A DNA stretch of 64,000 nt from Nematostella vectensis (taxonomy: Eukaryota > Cnidaria > Anthozoa > Actiniaria > Edwardsiidae), in NCBI RefSeq assembly GCF_932526225.1, contig NC_064037.1, positions 14,521,703 to 14,585,702 of the forward strand. The letters run 5' to 3'. Under the pieces are notes generated by a model. It was not told the origin of the DNA. It did no database searches and was given only the letters and a program-made list of their open reading frames with translations. This document shows, piece after piece, positions 10,932 to 18,838 of the stretch. The number at the start of each line of letters is the position of its first letter. The first letter of the stretch is position 1. Both the position numbers and the translations under genes were made by a program.

Positions 10932-11756
10932 ATGGATATGCAAAGTGCTGGAAGTCTTACAAATCTCACCGTGGAGGATCAAGCCGCCACCTTAGCGAGG
11001 TGGGGAGCCGCAGACTTTGACGCCGTTATGGAGCGCGCGGCGTGGGAGGGGTGCGTCGAGACCGTGAGGTTGTGTAAGAGTTGGGGTGCGACGGATTTCG
11101 AAAAGCCGATGGTCAGGGCCGCAATGAACGGCCACGCCGAGATCGTTAAGATGTGTTGTGAGTCGGGCGCCTGTGACTTCGTGTATCCAGCGTCCATGGC
11201 CGCGAAAGGCGGCCACGTAGAGGTTTTGAAGGTGATGGATGAGTATTGTGCCGACGGAGGAGAGGCCATGACCGAGGCCATGGGTGCTGCGGCGGCGGAA
11301 GGTCAGGTGGGGGTTGTTGAGTTGTTGATAGATCTAGGTGCCGATGTCGATGTCGGTTGGGCCACCGCCGAGGCGGCGTACAATGGGCACGTTGAGGTTC
11401 TAAAGCTGTTGAGAGAAAACTTCAGCGAGTTTGACCCGGACTGTGCTATAACACCGGCCACCGAATCTGGAAACCTCGAGATTGTGAGGTTGTGCTTGGA
11501 GTGGGGCTCGACCGATCTCATTGTACATATGAACTACGCGCGGTTTTTGGGTCTACACGAAATTGTCGCGGTGATACGTGCGGCGTGGGGGTGGAGTCTT
11601 GTGCATGAGGAGCTCCCGGAGAAGCTACACAAGGTGAGATTCCGTAGAAAGCTGGAGGACGAACTAATGCCAGTAGCTTGGCATCCGGACAGGTTCTGGG
11701 ATTGGTGCGTGGATGAGCAAGAGAAGGAAATGTTGGGAGAATGCTTCGCCAGGTAG
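10932..11756 (+). CDS. Ankyrin-repeat protein (giant-virus-like)
   Basis: 274 residues with about six ankyrin-like repeats from residue 30 to 215, each carrying the A-x(n)-GH-x-EIV-x-LC or GHVEVLKLL pattern. The C-terminal region (ELMPVAWHPDRFWDWCVDEQ) ends the protein. In my recollection that type of tail, with HPDR then DWC and acidic residues, closes ankyrin proteins of marseillevirus-like giant viruses; this needs a search. Ankyrin proteins usually bind other proteins, so a host-interaction role is plausible but unproven. The gene lies 121 bp after the TFIIB-like gene and has its own box (TTTAAA 21 bp before the ATG), so it is probably transcribed separately. No frame break is seen. Confidence 0.8.
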   Translation: MDMQSAGSLTNLTVEDQAATLARWGAADFDAVMERAAWEGCVETVRLCKSWGATDFEKPMVRAAMNGHAEIVKMCCESGACDFVYPASMAAKGGHVEVLKVMDEYCADGGEAMTEAMGAAAAEGQVGVVELLIDLGADVDVGWATAEAAYNGHVEVLKLLRENFSEFDPDCAITPATESGNLEIVRLCLEWGSTDLIVHMNYARFLGLHEIVAVIRAAWGWSLVHEELPEKLHKVRFRRKLEDELMPVAWHPDRFWDWCVDEQEKEMLGECFAR

Positions 11757-11831
11757 ACGTCGGCCGGCTAGAAGGCGGGTATCGCGTGTTGGATTGAAAA
11801 GTGATTTAAGGACATGACCGGTTTGATAGAA

Positions 11832-12161
11832 ATGGAGAACCAAACGGTGAAAGACTCGAAAGTATCCCCCGTAAAGCGAACAACGGATTATAAGTGTCTT
11901 CATGGCAGAGTGAAATATTATTGCAAAGATTGTCACGGATCGCAAATCTGCCCTCACAACCGGAGAAAAACGCGGTGCAGAGAATGTAACGGCGGTAGCA
12001 TTTGTGAGCACAGACGAGCAAGATATGTCTGTAAAGACTGCAAGGGGAAAGGGATGTGTGAACACGGCAAACAGAGACCCTTTTGTAAGTTATGCGGAGG
12101 GTCTCAAATATGCGAACACGATAGACAAAAGCACCATTGCAGAACGTGTAACGGAAATTAA
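11832..12161 (+). CDS. Cys/His-rich tandem zinc-binding repeat protein
   Basis: 109 residues from the preferred ATG (115 if the in-frame ATG at 11814 is used). Five tandem 18-residue units follow the pattern C-x-H-x6-C-x2-C-x-G, for example ICEHDRQKHHCRTCNG. Each could bind one zinc ion. Similar ICEH..CxxC-G repeats are, to my knowledge, common in giant viruses, algae and oomycetes; function unknown. The N-terminal leader (GLIEMENQTVKD) nearly matches that of the element's own polymerase (GLIEMENLKVKD), including untranslated bases. The start at 11832 is chosen by analogy of box-to-ATG spacing (22 bp). Confidence 0.75.
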   Translation: MENQTVKDSKVSPVKRTTDYKCLHGRVKYYCKDCHGSQICPHNRRKTRCRECNGGSICEHRRARYVCKDCKGKGMCEHGKQRPFCKLCGGSQICEHDRQKHHCRTCNGN

Positions 12162-12176
12162 CATTGACCCACTCAG

Positions 12177-12203
12177 TTTTGTAACGCGCCTCACGTTACA
12201 AAA
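12177..12203. terminator. Strong hairpin between convergent gene blocks
   Basis: A perfect 10 bp stem TTTTGTAACG/CGTTACAAAA with a 7 nt loop lies 16 bp after the Cys/His gene stop, where left-arm plus-strand genes meet the minus-strand capsid block. A second, weaker hairpin (ACATGC/GCATGT, 12343-12359) touches the stop of the 504-residue gene. They could end convergent transcripts. No other gene is seen in 12162-12358. Confidence 0.45.
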
Positions 12204-12358
12204 CACGTACATTCCTAGTCACCCTAACAACTAGCGATCCTGAAAATAGGTTTTGTATTTACATTGAGAGTTCGCGGTCGCCAGGGTGGTCTGGTATGCA
12301 CGTGAACAGGTATTGTCTTCTTGCGGTACGTCACATCCATCCACATGCACCCCGCATG

Positions 12359-13873
12359 TTACCGGAATAGATACCAAGCTAAACCAGCCGTAAAGGCTGT
12401 GATCGTGACAAGGTTAGTTTCGTGCTGTGTGTTCGTGGGTTTAATCACGTCCGGCTTTGGGTTAGTTTTCGCCTCCGGTTCCGGTTTGTGAGCCGTGACT
12501 GACTCGGTATGAGGTAACACAATCTTTGAATGACCCATATTATGTTTTGGGATCGTTTTTATCTCGTTATTTATCGGATTCAGCCCCAGTTTCATATCAG
12601 TGGTGGCTTTTTGTAACTTGTTATTATAGCCAGCGATCGAAGTGTTGTTATTTATCACAAGATACGATGGACTTAACCAACAGCCGAGGGCGAAAGCCAG
12701 GTCTAGTTTTTGTCTCGCCTGTTGTAAAGCAAACTGATACCGTTGTATACTTTTCGATATACTGTTTTCCACCACCGCGCTTTCAAAGAGTTTCGTGAAG
12801 ACCTGTTTCGTTTCCTGAGCTGAACCGCTATCACCGACGATTGACGACCGGGTCTGAACTTGCGCTCCTAGAATACAGTAAACAAAGGCTTCGATGCTCT
12901 GGTTTATCCTAGACAACCCAGCTTTGGTTAACCCCATTGATTTTTCCGGAAAGAACCACTCATACTGAAACCCAGTTCTAAGGTCTTTCAGGTACTCGAT
13001 CTCAAAGTGATTCATGTGTTCGTGGTCGCTTTTGGCAGCATCCCATTCGTCGTGTAATTGATCAATGGTGTCATAAGGCTTATACTTGTCGTTAGAAGAT
13101 GACAAGCCGTGATAATCATAATTATAAACGTTCCCTAACCCATGATTTATCGGTCTGAGGAACCGGAAATCGTCACCAGTTCGGAATTCTGTTCTTAGTT
13201 TTTGGTAAGCCGCTTCGCTGTAAAAGTTTTTATTCCAACTAAAGAGCCTATCTTTTGGAAGAGGGCATTGTAGCTCGTTTAATATTCGTCTGATAGTGAA
13301 AATGATGTGAAATCTGTAGAATGACCCCACTTGAGAGTCGTCAATCATGTCACGCGTCACACCACATCCAGCAGTCGCGCAAAACATAGCAAAATTTAAG
13401 GCTTGACTCCAATAACTGAGGTTCGGGGCGTCGAGCCACCTACTAGCCTCCTTTGCTGTTCTGAATACTAGCAAGCTGTCGGTGAATATGTCCCTAAAAA
13501 CAAAGTGTGTCTTCACCTTTGGTGTTATAAAAACATCGAAAGAGACGTAATTATTTCTCGTAGGGTTTTCGTCCAACGGCGATATCTTGTACTCTGCACG
13601 CGCGTCTAGTCTGTATTGTTTTGGGAACCCAAACAGTTGCTGGATCGTTTCCTTGTATGCTTGTGTGTCGTCGGCGACTAGAAAATCCTGGATATTCTCG
13701 GGTTTCCAGCTATTACCAGGGAAGTGATATAACGTTTTGACTAGATTCCCATTCTTGTCGAATGGATCGTATTCGTCCCCATTGAAAACGAATTGCGCAT
13801 TGCCGTGCTCGTCGGCAGAGAACCTGAAGCGTGAGTAGTAGGGGTACCTTTTCACAAATTCTGTAAACTTCAT
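12359..13873 (-). CDS. Conserved Polinton protein of unknown function, 504 residues
   Basis: Read on the minus strand, this is the last gene of the capsid-side block. The middle contains a segment around INQSIEAFVYCILGAQVQTR, with many aromatic residues before it. The C-terminal ~80 residues are a Pro/Lys-rich linker followed by one hydrophobic helix and YLFR, suggesting tail anchoring in a membrane. I recall similar proteins encoded next to Polinton capsid genes in cnidarians but know no assigned function; a virion or entry role is a guess. The ATG at 13873 is preferred because the TTTAAA box (13896-13901) lies 23 bp upstream; an in-frame ATG at 13885 would be only 11 bp away. Confidence 0.7.
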   Translation of the reverse strand: MKFTEFVKRYPYYSRFRFSADEHGNAQFVFNGDEYDPFDKNGNLVKTLYHFPGNSWKPENIQDFLVADDTQAYKETIQQLFGFPKQYRLDARAEYKISPLDENPTRNNYVSFDVFITPKVKTHFVFRDIFTDSLLVFRTAKEASRWLDAPNLSYWSQALNFAMFCATAGCGVTRDMIDDSQVGSFYRFHIIFTIRRILNELQCPLPKDRLFSWNKNFYSEAAYQKLRTEFRTGDDFRFLRPINHGLGNVYNYDYHGLSSSNDKYKPYDTIDQLHDEWDAAKSDHEHMNHFEIEYLKDLRTGFQYEWFFPEKSMGLTKAGLSRINQSIEAFVYCILGAQVQTRSSIVGDSGSAQETKQVFTKLFESAVVENSISKSIQRYQFALQQARQKLDLAFALGCWLSPSYLVINNNTSIAGYNNKLQKATTDMKLGLNPINNEIKTIPKHNMGHSKIVLPHTESVTAHKPEPEAKTNPKPDVIKPTNTQHETNLVTITAFTAGLAWYLFR

Positions 13874-13963
13874 CTTATATGACATATAAGATGTTTTTAA
13901 ATCAGTCCTTTACGCATCTCAATTCATAGATCCATCCGACGGGAGTTCTCTCGTACAGAAATT

Positions 13964-14569
13964 TCACCGAGCGGGTCGACTCGCCAGGTCTTTCAAAATC
14001 TCTTCTCTTACTGTTTCCCTCAGCTTGGTAATGTTTACGTTTTTTTCGTCCTCTCTTACCGACTTTTGACGGATCTGGAGCTTTAGAGCCTCAAACTTGT
14101 CCAACTCGTTCAAGATTAAAGAGAACTCTTCGTCTGATATTTTGTTGTCTTTTAAAGCTTTAGAGACCAGGTCGCGTATGCTATTTACTTTTGCCTTTGC
14201 CATCGCCGCTGTTTGGTCGTGCTTGGAGACTTTTTGCGACAGCCGTTTAGAAACCGCCGCACAGCCTACAGAGGTGAGACCGAAAACACCAGCCAAAGCA
14301 CCCAACGGGACTCCAACGATGATGCCCAAACCTGACAGAGAAGTCCCCAAACCACTAGACCCAAGAATGACGGATAAGAGTCCTAAGACCACACTTAACT
14401 TTGAAAACACGCTCTGCCCTCGTTTATACTTTTTCCTCACGTTCTCGTAATGTTTAACTTCTTGCTCCAAACTTCCCAAAACATCGTGGGTCTTTTGGAG
14501 TCTGAAGTTATCACCCGAGGGGCTGACCCCTCGGGGTACGTTCGGGTAGATTGAGTTGTACTCTTCCAT
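13964..14569 (-). CDS. Polinton membrane protein, 201 residues
   Basis: A charged N-terminal helix (EVKHYENVRKKYKRGQS) is followed by a Gly/Leu-rich double membrane segment at about residues 57-100 and a long charged C-terminal helical region containing KISDEEFSLILNELDKF. This layout recurs in Polinton capsid-side proteins I have seen in invertebrates, without a known function. A TTTAAG box (14596-14601) lies 27 bp upstream. The N-terminal NVPRGVSPSGD is encoded by one of the element's dispersed GAGGGG..CCCCTC palindromes (14514-14536), so that part may be an insertion. Confidence 0.7.
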   Translation of the reverse strand: MEEYNSIYPNVPRGVSPSGDNFRLQKTHDVLGSLEQEVKHYENVRKKYKRGQSVFSKLSVVLGLLSVILGSSGLGTSLSGLGIIVGVPLGALAGVFGLTSVGCAAVSKRLSQKVSKHDQTAAMAKAKVNSIRDLVSKALKDNKISDEEFSLILNELDKFEALKLQIRQKSVREDEKNVNITKLRETVREEILKDLASRPAR

Positions 14570-14596
14570 AGCTTTATTATGGGGAGAGTTTATTCT

Positions 14597-15220
14597 TTAA
14601 GTGATTTCTAAAATTAGACGTATCGGGTAGAGACCGCGCTCTATTGTGTTTCCGTCACCGCCCTTTATACTAAGACGGAGACTACTCACGTAACCGACTG
14701 ATGTGGTACTAATCCGTACCGGATCGCTTGGATTGAGGTATATCTTTCCTTCATCAAGTTCTACACTTGCTAGGATTTGTGAGGGCGCCCCTTGTTGGAG
14801 GGAGTCGGACGCGTTCACAAGATCGCAGTGGATAAAAATAGCCTCGTGACCTATCATCTTTATCTCGTGGCGAGTGTTTGCTTCCAGCTCCCTGGTCTTG
14901 AGTCCTAACAGGCAGGCGAGCGGCTCATTCAACACGACGTTCCGATGAACTTCGAGTGACGAGTCTCTAATAGAGACTGACTTTTCACCAAGACGCATAC
15001 CCCCATCTATTTGACGTTTTAGCGTCTCGATCGTATACTGCCCCGCGGGGATCCTGAGGATAATGTTCTCACCGTCGGAGACCGTTCCCTCGCTTGAGAG
15101 ACTGTTACAACGATTATGAAACGCACATCCTCGCAGCGCGATAAACCGTGGCTTTTCAATAGGGTGTTCTAAATAGACGGTAAAGTCACCAACGTTCCCT
15201 TCAATGTAGAGTAATACCAT
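14597..15220 (-). CDS. Penton-like minor capsid protein (single jelly roll)
   Basis: 207 residues, predicted nearly all beta strand. The C-terminal half carries the recognisable order IFIHCDLVNAS, then ILASVELDEGK, then SSLRLSIKGGDGNTI and PIRLILEI, which matches the Polinton penton/minor capsid family. Its role would be to close the vertices of an icosahedral shell made by the major capsid protein. The gene starts 3 bp after the stop of the upstream 340-residue gene, and its TTTAAA box (15242-15247) lies inside that gene, 22 bp before the ATG. Length is normal for the family. Confidence 0.8.
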   Translation of the reverse strand: MVLLYIEGNVGDFTVYLEHPIEKPRFIALRGCAFHNRCNSLSSEGTVSDGENIILRIPAGQYTIETLKRQIDGGMRLGEKSVSIRDSSLEVHRNVVLNEPLACLLGLKTRELEANTRHEIKMIGHEAIFIHCDLVNASDSLQQGAPSQILASVELDEGKIYLNPSDPVRISTTSVGYVSSLRLSIKGGDGNTIERGLYPIRLILEIT

Positions 15221-15223
15221 TTG

Positions 15224-16246
15224 TTATGATTTCCGTCTCCTTTTAAATCGTTCTACGAAATACAGGACGACAGCGACGATGAGAAGCCATGCGTTTTTAG
15301 CTAAAAAGCCTACGACTTCACCCGCCGTTCTAAAGATGAAACTGGCTATCGCACCAACCATTCCTGGGAGTATTTCTCCTAGTTTCTTGCCTATTGTTTT
15401 AAGACCGTCTCCAACGCCTTTTGCAACACTTGTCAAACCCGTCTTCAGGTTAGAGACAATAACACCGATAACAACGCCCACAGCGGTAACGACAGCAGCG
15501 ACTGTAAATCCGTATTTCTTAAAAATCGCTTTGACACGATCTTTCAACGACATTCTCTCTTCAAGATTTTCTCTCTCCAATTGATTCTCTTCCAAAGTCT
15601 CATCTATGACAGAATTTCTTTCGCTGAGCTCTTCATTTTTACGATCTATAGCTCTTAGTCTTTCTTGGTTAGTTGTTTCACTTCGTTCCTCATTATTTTT
15701 TCTCATTTGCTCGGTGTTTCTCTCTTCTTCTTCTCTGAGTGTATTACCTGTAGCGTCTAGTTCATCGAGTTGAATCTGAATTTGCTTGTACTTTCCGGAT
15801 CTGATTTTGTCGTCGACACTCTTCCGCACCGTTCTATCCTCATTATACAACCTTTCTGGTCTAGTCCAACCACCTTTTCTCGCAGAATAGAAGGAAATTA
15901 ATTGTTTCCCTCTTTCATCCGTTGAAATCTGAACTAAATTTTCATCAAGATCTGGATATTTCGATAACAAAAGGTTTACCCTAAGTGTGTCCGTTGAAGA
16001 AGAACCTCCAATATTCTGTAATTCCATGTATTCGGGGACAACCCTCCCGGGGTTTCGTGTTTTCCATAAGTCGGTCAACCTCCTAATCACATAGCTTGCA
16101 CCTCTACCAAATCTGTTTGAAATCCTTTCATTCCATGATTCTCTTCCCTCACCATCGTTTGGAATAAGAGAGTCATAATCTTCGTCTACAGTAGTATTCA
16201 AATCTTCTCTACCTTCTTCTGTTGTGGGATCAAAATCTATATCCAT
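15224..16246 (-). CDS. Polinton coiled-coil membrane protein, 340 residues
   Basis: An acidic N-terminus is followed by a long Glu/Arg/Asn-rich coiled coil (about residues 155-235) and a C-terminal module with membrane segments: KKYGFTVAAVVTAVGVVIGV, a glycine-rich amphipathic KGVGDGLKTIGKKLGEILPG stretch, and a last helix before a basic tail (RFKRRRKS). The C-terminal module recurs, as I recall, in Polintons of many invertebrates, but its function is unknown; an internal-membrane or penetration role is only inferred. A TTTAAG box sits at 16275-16280, 29 bp upstream. Confidence 0.7.
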   Translation of the reverse strand: MDIDFDPTTEEGREDLNTTVDEDYDSLIPNDGEGRESWNERISNRFGRGASYVIRRLTDLWKTRNPGRVVPEYMELQNIGGSSSTDTLRVNLLLSKYPDLDENLVQISTDERGKQLISFYSARKGGWTRPERLYNEDRTVRKSVDDKIRSGKYKQIQIQLDELDATGNTLREEEERNTEQMRKNNEERSETTNQERLRAIDRKNEELSERNSVIDETLEENQLERENLEERMSLKDRVKAIFKKYGFTVAAVVTAVGVVIGVIVSNLKTGLTSVAKGVGDGLKTIGKKLGEILPGMVGAIASFIFRTAGEVVGFLAKNAWLLIVAVVLYFVERFKRRRKS

Positions 16247-16290
16247 TTCTTATTTTGTTTGAAAATAAGAAATCTTTAAGTCGTGCCGGC

Positions 16291-16707
16291 TCATATCCAC
16301 CTACTCGCTACATAGCCAAGAGCTAACATTCCACCTCCAACATATGCCATCTCTCCCATCTTTTGGTTGCTACTTGGTCTGTAGTAATCTGAGAGCTCAG
16401 GCTCTTTCAAATCAAAATCTGGATGTGTTTGAGCGTATAGTTTGAAAGCCTGATCGGTCTCCTTATCATTCTGGTCTGCACGAAGTTTATTATTATATTC
16501 TTCCCCCAACCAATCCTGATATTCCTGTCGTTTTTTCTGCCAATCACCCATTGCTTGTTGATACTTTTCAAGCGCTTTATCGTGTCTTATTTTTTCTTTA
16601 TCAACATGAGTAGCGTCAGAAGATAAGTATCTCGCTAGGTAACTCCCTCCGACAAACGCCGTCGCATTAAGAATAGCCCCACCAATCATAAATGCTATAC
16701 TCGCCAT
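16291..16707 (-). CDS. Polinton two-anchor membrane protein, 138 residues
   Basis: One hydrophobic helix lies at each end (residues 3-27 with MIGGAILNATAFVGGSYLA, and about 115-137). They flank a highly charged helical middle rich in Lys, Glu, Gln and Tyr (DKALEKYQQAMGDWQKKRQE). This hairpin-like layout is a common capsid-side Polinton protein; function unknown. Its TTTAAG box at 16730-16735 lies 23 bp before the ATG. It sits between two other small membrane proteins, which suggests a membrane layer or membrane-remodelling stage in assembly. Confidence 0.65.
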   Translation of the reverse strand: MASIAFMIGGAILNATAFVGGSYLARYLSSDATHVDKEKIRHDKALEKYQQAMGDWQKKRQEYQDWLGEEYNNKLRADQNDKETDQAFKLYAQTHPDFDLKEPELSDYYRPSSNQKMGEMAYVGGGMLALGYVASRWI

Positions 16708-16739
16708 TTATTAATCAATCTATAAGATCTTTAAGTCGC

Positions 16740-16964
16740 CTACAGCGGTTTTGGCAAAATCTTTTGTGTTTCCAGATAATCTTTCAGATACATACTACCG
16801 GACAGGACAGCAACCCATTTAGCGTAGTTTGTAACACTTGACGAAGGGTCGCTGATGAATGACTCTTTCATAGCCTTTTTAGCAACATAACCCATACCGG
16901 CGGCTAATCCGATGATGACTGCTGAGTCGGTGATCGTTTTCACAAGTTTGTTTTCAGTTGACAT
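16740..16964 (-). CDS. Small membrane protein, 74 residues
   Basis: Two short hydrophobic stretches (about residues 13-30 and 48-60) are separated by a polar loop. Family not recognised. It is supported as a real gene by tight packing between neighbours and by a TTTAAAGATTAT box (core 16994-16999) 30 bp before the ATG, the same box as the adjacent 141-residue gene and the major capsid gene. Confidence 0.6.
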   Translation of the reverse strand: MSTENKLVKTITDSAVIIGLAAGMGYVAKKAMKESFISDPSSSVTNYAKWVAVLSGSMYLKDYLETQKILPKPL

Positions 16965-16999
16965 GATTTTATTTATTACAGATTCAGATAATCTTTAAA

Positions 17000-17425
17000 T
17001 CACAACATTCCTATTTTTGGCGTCGCGTTCGGGAGGCTAGCCCCTCGAGCGGCAGGCCTCTCGAAAGTTTCAGTCTCGTTGGTGTTGATCTTGGGCGTCT
17101 TTTTGTAAAAACGCATATACATATCCAATGCGGTGAGCCCTATTCCAACTAGAGCCAGTACAGTTGTAAACGATAGCTCTGGAATCCAAGCGTCCGAGAG
17201 GCTATCCCCTCGAGCTCCCTCTTGGTGGGGTGTCTCCGCCTGTGTAGTGTCTTCTGAACTCGCCTCCGCCTCACGTTTCATTTCCCTAGCAAGTGCTTCT
17301 CTAGCCCTCCTATTAACTTCGGCAGCTCTCTTACCAGCAGCGACTTTTTTAGGATCTTTCTCCTTGCTTTTTGTCGGTTGTGGGTTCCTAGTAATCTGTT
17401 CAACCTCCTGATTTTCGTCAGACAT
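17000..17425 (-). CDS. Single-pass membrane protein with RGD, 141 residues
   Basis: A basic N-terminal helix (KKVAAGKRAAEVNRRAREAL), an acidic linker, one membrane segment (FTTVLALVGIGLTALDMYM, about residues 86-105) and a basic/polar tail. Two in-frame copies of the element's dispersed palindrome encode ARGDSL before the membrane segment and ARGASL after it; the first creates an RGD tripeptide, the usual integrin-binding motif, perhaps by chance. A TTTAAAGATTAT box (core 17458-17463) lies 33 bp upstream. Family role unknown. Confidence 0.65.
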   Translation of the reverse strand: MSDENQEVEQITRNPQPTKSKEKDPKKVAAGKRAAEVNRRAREALAREMKREAEASSEDTTQAETPHQEGARGDSLSDAWIPELSFTTVLALVGIGLTALDMYMRFYKKTPKINTNETETFERPAARGASLPNATPKIGML

Positions 17426-17476
17426 TTCTTATTTCGATTTACAATAAGAAACATAATCTTTAAATGGCGTCTTAGC

Positions 17477-17630
17477 AGTTGTGCTCAAGAGTTTGCTCAG
17501 TTGTGTTCAGTTGTGCTCAAGAGTTCGCTCAGTTGTGCTCAAGAGTTTGCACAGTTGTGTTCAGTTGTGTTCAAGAGTTTGCTCAGTTGTGTTCAGTTGT
17601 GCTCAAGAGTTTGCTCAGTTGTGCTTGGAA
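17477..17630. repeat. 22/10 bp tandem repeat next to and into a gene end
   Basis: Units of GTTGTGCTCAAGAGTTTGCT type (22 bp) alternate with a shorter GTTGTGTTCA unit, about eight in all. The array lies just upstream of the 141-residue gene's promoter and runs into the last codons of the 176-residue gene, so each long unit can encode the same ending (TEQTLEHN then stop). It may be an expanded gene end or a regulatory array. Confidence 0.8.
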
Positions 17631-18123
17631 CTTCTTGAAGTTTGTTGGAAGTCTCCTGTGAAGAAGGTGTTAGTTTAACATGCTTAGCGACTCGGAAGAG
17701 ACCGCTAGCAAGTGCTACCATCCTTCCTCCCTTCAATACCAAGAGACCTGCAAAGTTCGACAATTCGCGTTTAACCAACTCGTCGTTCTGTAAGTCTTTG
17801 CTAAGCGCTTCGGTGTCATCTACAGGAACCACATAGGAAATGACTTGAGACAGTACTTGAAGTGCTGATTCTACTAATCCATCAGTAACTTGCTTGCCTA
17901 AGACAGTCTGGTAGCGGACAAAGTATTTCTCGACGTCTTTCGCCGAGAGCTTCTTGATATCACCAAGACTCATACCGACACCAAGAAATTCCTTCGTAGT
18001 CCCAAGAGATGCGAGAATAGCCAGCGATTCTCGTTTGACTTCAACATCATCTTCAGGAGGCGCACCCCTCGAACTCCCCTTAGACTCAGGCTCCTCTTCC
18101 ATATAATCCTCAATGCTTGTCAT
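17593..18123 (-). CDS. Polinton capsid-side protein of unknown function, 176 residues
   Basis: Acidic N-terminus (residues 1-30, including SSRGAPPEDD encoded by a dispersed palindrome), then a helical domain with LGTTKEFLGVGMSLGDIKKL and a hydrophobic region around residues 120-145 (FAGLLVLKGGRMVALASGLF). The C-terminal tail (TTEQTLEHN) is part of the tandem repeat downstream. Not recognised; it lacks the His/Cys signature expected for the Polinton protease. A TTTAAA box preceded by GTGG (core 18151-18156) is 28 bp upstream. It lies next to the packaging ATPase. Confidence 0.65.
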   Translation of the reverse strand: MTSIEDYMEEEPESKGSSRGAPPEDDVEVKRESLAILASLGTTKEFLGVGMSLGDIKKLSAKDVEKYFVRYQTVLGKQVTDGLVESALQVLSQVISYVVPVDDTEALSKDLQNDELVKRELSNFAGLLVLKGGRMVALASGLFRVAKHVKLTPSSQETSNKLQEVPSTTEQTLEHN

Positions 18124-18183
18124 CTTATTTTGTAAGTAGACTAAGATGTTTTTAAACCACTTCGAGGGGTCAGCCCCTCGAGC

Positions 18184-18810
18184 TCACCGCGTCGCAGGAA
18201 TCTCCAAATAACGTTGGAATGGATGCCGTAGGCAGAAACAGAGTCTGGAATACTTTTCAGTTTTCAGCAGTTCTACGAACTTTTTACGAGTCTCGGCGTC
18301 TAAGTCACCCCCATAATCTTCAAACAGTGTTTTGGTACCGATTTGAGATGGATTATGGAATGTAACCACACAGGCGACGTTATCACGGAAGGGCTTTGCT
18401 ATGGATGTTAATTGTTGCGTCAATACCCACACTGATAACCCATCGTGTCTCCCTGAGAACGCTAGATCGATAAACTTGTTCGAGCGTTGCTTTAGATCTT
18501 TCGATACAGCACAGTCATCCAAAACGAGTAACGTATTTGTACCAGAAAATAGCACCGCACAATCTGTTAGTAACTCGTTAATCTCATCGGTGTTACTAGA
18601 ATCCGGTGATAATACCAAGAAACGTTTATCTCCGTGAGCAAATCCACGATAGGACTTATTTTTCGCATAAGTCGGACAAATCAACACAATGTATTCAAAC
18701 ACATGCCGGAACGGTCCCCGGAGCTGTTCCGTGAGGTACTTTGTCTTCCCACAATTAGTAGGTCCTGTGATAATACAATGAAAAGGAACTTTTTCCCGTA
18801 ATTCTTCCAT
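18184..18810 (-). CDS. Genome-packaging ATPase (FtsK/HerA, A32-like)
   Basis: 208 residues. Walker A is GPTNCGKTK at residues 16-24 and Walker B is LLVLDD at 94-99, with a conserved glutamine (VLTQQ, about 129-133). This is the Polinton/poxvirus A32-type packaging ATPase, which pumps DNA into preformed capsids. Length is normal. The open frame could extend upstream only through a TTG codon, so the ATG at 18810 is chosen; a TTTAAT box (18838-18843) lies 28 bp before it, inside the 3' end of the major capsid gene. Confidence 0.85.
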   Translation of the reverse strand: MEELREKVPFHCIITGPTNCGKTKYLTEQLRGPFRHVFEYIVLICPTYAKNKSYRGFAHGDKRFLVLSPDSSNTDEINELLTDCAVLFSGTNTLLVLDDCAVSKDLKQRSNKFIDLAFSGRHDGLSVWVLTQQLTSIAKPFRDNVACVVTFHNPSQIGTKTLFEDYGGDLDAETRKKFVELLKTEKYSRLCFCLRHPFQRYLEIPATR

Positions 18811-18838
18811 TCTTTTTGTATTATCACACAAGTCCTTT

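Noticed and set aside
12004..12234. Second plus-strand frame overlapping the Cys/His gene
   Set aside because: It is a shadow frame; the repeat pattern with paired cysteines exists only in the gene's own frame.
17378..17678. Cys/Ser/Val-rich plus-strand frames
   Set aside because: They are translations of the 22/10 bp tandem repeat and overlap minus-strand genes with good promoter boxes.
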